Positions 59,786 to 64,000 of a stretch of 64,000 nt of DNA are shown one piece after another. Location of the stretch: assembly GCA_012932295.1 (NCBI GenBank), contig JAAONU010000016.1, forward strand, positions 45,911,241 to 45,975,240, given 5' to 3'. This DNA is from Cyclina sinensis. Taxonomy: Eukaryota > Mollusca > Bivalvia > Venerida > Veneridae. The position numbers were made by a program, and so were the translations under genes. The notes beneath the pieces were generated by a model. It saw nothing but the letters and a program-made list of their open reading frames with translations, made no database searches and was not told where the DNA came from. Each line of letters starts with the position of its first letter. The first letter of the stretch is position 1.

Positions 59786-62700
59786 GTGTAATTTTGACCG
59801 CTGATATAAATTTAAAGCAAACAAATTGATTTATTTCACTTAAAAAGCTTGAACTGTTAAATACACAAAAGAAAGACAGACATTTGCAATAATTACCTTC
59901 CGTGGAACTCATTTCAGAAATTAATTAAAAGAACCTAACATTTATAGTAATAAGGTATCACTGCATAGATAATTTGCTGTAAATTAAAGATTTTACACTT
60001 CTAAATAGCTTAGTCTTAAGCTTTCCAATAATCAGCGTGAGAAAACAAATTTGCTGTTGACAGATAAACTTAGGAGCAAACTGATTACATTTTGATGCAT
60101 ATTGGCATGTCTAGAGTTCAAAATTGTTACTTGTATTCAGTAGTATGCACATATATATTTTACACAATTTATTCAGACAATGTAAGGAGAAATTTATATA
60201 GATAAAATTGGTTACAGCGGTTGGTTTTCAGTATATAAAGTAAATTTATTTCTTGAAGATAACCTATTACCCAAATATGACAGGACTGCTCCCTTTATAT
60301 TTCAACTGTCGATACAAACCTTAATTAATACAGTGCATTTAATTTAATAGGATTAAGAACAAAAATCGAAGATGAGTTACGTGTTATAGTTTGAAAAAAT
60401 AACTTGGTTCCATAAAGTATCATTCTGATTGAAACAATGTATCAGGTAGCCATATAGTACCTTCTACAGTTGTTTATGAAAATACAGCACAATTTTTTTA
60501 AATACGAAACGCTCGAACTTAAATTGAATAAAACATGAAAATGAATCGTATTTATTGCTAAGCCTGCACATTTAACAGACAGTGTATAGCGTAACATTTG
60601 AATATGACTGTGAGTTTGTGATTATGTTATTATTTTTATGTCTTAATGGATAGTATAAAAATAAGGCTTTTGTTAAGAGAACGGTATACTCGACTTTAAA
60701 AGCTATAATTATATTAATGTTTGACTTAAAACAACACAGTATTTTAGTGGGCTGTATAATGGTTTACATAATGGTTGATAACATCCACTAAGATCTTGTG
60801 ACAGTTATTCTCGTTCTTTGAAGCCTGCGCAGGTTAGAACACTCTCTTGAGCATTACATATAGGCAAGGATAAATGATGTTTTTCTTTATTTTAAGATGT
60901 TTAGAACTCTTATCACAATCATGTTTTACCATTCGACACAATGACCTCCTGTTCTGCTACTTTACATTCTTTCTACAGCTAATTACTGATGTAGAGTTAT
61001 TCTAATAACAAGGCCTCGAAAATTTCCAGTTATTGTCTTTATTGGTCACTACTTGGCTCTCACGTCGGGAGTATACCTTCCTGTGTGTGTCGGTGTTTGG
61101 TTTGTTAGGGGCTTATCATATCATTCTGAGTAGCTATTGAGTATGAGATGACAAATGCTTACTGGAATGCACAGGCAAGTTTTCAGTTTCTAGCTGTAAG
61201 TAGTTTGTGCCATTCATTATTTCCAAGAAATAAAGCTTTTTCACAACAAACAGAAGATAATAGACGGAGAAGGTACTTTAAAAAAGATCATTGTTTTTCC
61301 TGTGCACATCAGGCTGCTAGAAAACTTAAACAGCTCTTGTGTGATGAAAAATAAATTCATCTTTATGTTCTTTTTTTCGGTTAATGAACGTTTCAGCGAG
61401 CCATGCTACAACGTTGCAAACAAGTGATTTTGGTCGTTTAAGCCATTCTAGTGAACCATTTATTTTGTTTTACGATTCGACGGAAATAAACTCTGGTTAC
61501 ATTTCCCACTGGGATATAACGAAGAACGTTTAACCGTCAATTATTTCAAGAACAACAGCTATTATTAGTGTCAGCAGTGGAAGTATGAGAGGAGGCTCGT
61601 CGCAAATTATTGAAATAAACATTGACAATGTGTGTTGGAATACAAAATGTACTTAGTATTAAATAGTTGTATTAATATAACAGAAGGTTTCTGATGAGAA
61701 AATGATATAAAAGGTTTCAAATGTAGGACAAATAAAATAATAGAAAAGGTCTAGTCCAACTTTTACAATTTTTTCTCGAGTTTGAAATCAAGAAACATGA
61801 ATAGAAAAGCAAGCTGGTATCGTATGTTCAGTTTGTAAACAGACATATGAATGCGAAAACAATCCACTAATGTCCTATTTTACGGTTATTTTACAGACAA
61901 CTTGTATCATATTTTGAGTTAATCAATACAATATCTTAAAAGTCCATTTTAAGTCGTAGTTTGTAAAATCAATACATCCAAGTGACTAATATCGTATTTT
62001 GTGTCCTTCATCAGTACATTTGAATGTAATAACAGTCCACTGGTATCACATTTTGAGTTTAGTTATCAAGACATGTGAATGTTATAACAGTCCACTTACA
62101 TCGTTTTCTGAGTTTCTGTTCAACATAATCATGTGAATGTTATAACAGTCCACTTATATCGTTTTCTGAGTTTCTATTCAACATAATCACGTGAATGTTA
62201 TACATAAATGAAATAGTCCACTTACATCGTATTTTAAGTCTAAAATCAATATATGTGAATATAAGGGTAAAAAGGGAAACAGTAATGATTGAATAGTACA
62301 TAAACGTATTCTTAAAGTAGAGTTCTCAGATATTCTTGTACTACATTTTGGAATGGAAAATAATAGTAACAGCAGTGTTGATTTCATCGTCATTGTTACG
62401 TGCATTCTTAAATAATAACTTTTTGTTGCAGTTGTTGTTAAGATAATCTCATACAAAACATGACGTTCAAAAAATCTATCCCATATTGTAGACACATACT
62501 GAATGCCCTTGCTAAATGGATATGTAATTGATTTATTACATAGCAAGTAAACATTCCAGAATTCAATGTAACCATATGTAACATAATTCTTAAGTTAAAG
62601 CAACAGAGTGTAAAGAAATGCCTTTTATTTCCGTATTCAGTTGTGTTGGACAGGTATAAGCTATAGGCAAATTTACACGCTGAATGATTACCATTAAATT

Positions 62701-63593
62701 ATTTAGCATCGTGTCTGCAATGATTAGGGCAGATTTTATCTCTTTGATTAATCCTATTCAATAGCGTTGTGTAACGCAACGAAGGCTGTAAACTCTTTAA
62801 GATGAATAAGGGATCCATATTCTCTCTGATTCTTCTGAAAGAGAATCACTATACTTGTAAGCTTAAAGGGACAATTTACTAATTATATATTGCATCTGAA
62901 TGTCTTCAAAATGAATAAAAAAAATATACAAAATAGTCAGACATGTTTCCTTAAGGCATGTAGCAACAACAGAGTCCATGTGTCCAACATAAAATGGCAA
63001 GACTAACATTAGCGCATTCAGTTTGCCGTTTCTGGTAGAATTTTTGACTGACCTCTTCACATCGGGTAATAATTCAATAAATACCATTCACATTTACATT
63101 ATTTTGAAAAAAATGAAATAATCGAAATTTTAGAATATGCCTCTTAAAGATCTCAACGGGTTCTGTTCCAACATTTTTGTTTGTGTATTTCAAGACTTAA
63201 GGATCTTATGCCATACGCTCAGACATGCCTATTCGTCGGTTCCTGTTGTGTTTGTTTATTTGTTTTTGTATGAATTTAACGATAGTTTTAACCTCTTTTT
63301 GGTCACATCTGTGCTGCCAATTCACCTAATAAGTGTTCCTTGATATCCAACCAGTTTAGTTACCAGTTTTTCCGCAAGTGACTGACTGTTTCCTCATTAT
63401 GATCAGAAGTGAGAGTCGCAGGTTCCAGTGTGTGTTCCCTTAACAACAGGAAATATTTTTAATTTAAATATCGATCAAAAACTATACGTCGATGACAAAA
63501 TACAACATTTACATTGTGTGTTTGCAGTAGTTATTGTAACCATTGATGATGAATGAAATAAATGCTTGTAAAAAATATCTGGCCTGCTTGCAA
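59786..63593 (+). repeat. Segmental duplication unit G, partial
   Basis: Shorter landmarks: AATTACCTTCCGTGGAACTC (59893), like GGTTACCTTC of C/C2/D, and TTAGCATCGTGTCTGCAATG with TTGATTAATCCTATTCAATA (62702-62763), like D 40831 and F 49255. Elsewhere the match is unclear. No gene is recognised; the 119-codon minus frame 62187-62546 overlaps tandem repeats and is not supported. Confidence 0.5.
61790..62260 (+). repeat. Degenerate tandem repeat, about 55-65 bp
   Basis: Units contain GTGAATGTTATAACAGTCCA, CTTACATCGTTTTCTGAGTT and a CAACATAATCA segment. They are clear at 62031, 62086, 62144 and about 62214, and increasingly diverged further left. Confidence 0.85.
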
Positions 63594-64000
63594 GAAGCTT
63601 TGAAATCGTTTGGATCAAGTCCAATGATAAGACGATCAATACTTTGTCTGTATTTAGCTAAAGCTTTTAAATCGTTTGGATCAAGTCCAATAATAAGACG
63701 ATCAATACTTTGTCTGTATTTAGCTAAAGCTTTTAAATCGTTTGGATCAAGTCCAATAATAAGACGATCAATACTTTGTCTGTATTTAGCTAAAGCTTTT
63801 AAATCGTTTGGATCAAGTCCAATAATAAGACAATCAATACTTTGTCTGTATTAAGCTAAAGCTTTTAAATCGTTTGGATCAAGTCCAATAATAAGACAAT
63901 CAATACTTTGTCTGTATTTAGCTAAAGCTTTTAAATCGTTTGGATCAAGTCCAATAATAAGACAATCAATACTTTGTCTGTATTTAGCTAAAGCTTTTAA
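63594..64000 (+). repeat. 66-bp satellite running off the window
   Basis: Six near-identical 66-bp units begin AAAGCTTTTAAATCG (63660, 63726, 63792, 63858, 63924, preceded by a variant at 63594), and the next unit is cut by the window end. Because 66 is divisible by three, a 22-residue periodic frame is open (K-S-F-G-S-S-P-I-I-R-R-S-I-L-C-L-Y-L-A-K-A-F) from 63543 to 63854, until a one-base change (TATTTAGC to TATTAAGC) makes a TAA. Most simply non-coding satellite. Confidence 0.95.

Noticed and set aside
62187..62546. 119-codon minus frame with a hydrophobic segment
   Set aside because: Overlaps degenerate tandem repeats; no splice signals or recognised domain.
62863..62880. TTAAAGGGACAATTT, resembling the end of a TTAA MITE
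   Set aside because: No matching inverted end was found downstream in the window.

Overview
This is a eukaryotic, strongly AT-rich, gene-poor window, most likely from a bivalve mollusc. No reading frame looks like a complete cellular gene. The longest open frame is 187 codons, has no ATG at its 5' end and is unrecognised. The mollusc call rests on the repeats: dispersed elements with GGGCCATGATGGCCC / GCTCACCT ends, modules carrying TGACCTTGACC, a small TTCGCG-rich TA-flanked MITE, a tRNA-derived SINE and a decayed mariner. It is an inference from repeat types, not from a gene.

The backbone of the window is an old, much diverged array of duplicated units. Unit A (about 118-7770) and unit B (about 8530-17590) can be followed against each other almost end to end. 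Unit C (about 27320-30400), C2 (about 32800-35500), D (about 40570-46310), E/F (about 46010-52260) and G (about 59890-62820) share shorter landmarks in a recurring order. One landmark, a minus-strand splice-donor-like ACTTACC block, occurs at 2419, 10908, 27343, 41612 and 46012. Two units have each grown a minisatellite (14957-15353 in B, 44241-44312 in D) from a site that is single-copy in the sister unit.

The array has been heavily invaded. The best-supported elements are: a mariner with a broken minus-strand transposase (22956-24248) lacking the stretch that should carry the third catalytic Asp; an 850-bp TA-flanked MITE (30458-31307); a 751-bp foldback element with a perfect 8-bp target duplication (35516-36266); two TTAA-flanked elements (53619-57525 and 57906-59781); a CACTAG/CAGGG-ended MITE nested inside the first of these (56169-56446); two SINE copies (27085-27192 and 42150-42275); and at least four families of modular elements built from 145-190 bp tandem units (13001, 15781, 21667, 31510, 38083, 42455, 46841, 52270).

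Possible coding remnants are few. The best is a candidate first exon at 20862-21090 (ATG, signal-anchor-like hydrophobic stretch, GTAAGT donor), with a frameshifted relative at 17925-18060. Others are short exon-like segments at 6086, 14764, 44665 and 51963; an open terminal-exon-like stretch at 43188-43381; a promoter-like island with a donor-ended 46-codon frame at 47640-47987; and two exon-like open stretches inside the 3.9-kb TTAA element. All are weak without transcript data. The right edge enters a 66-bp satellite that runs off the window.
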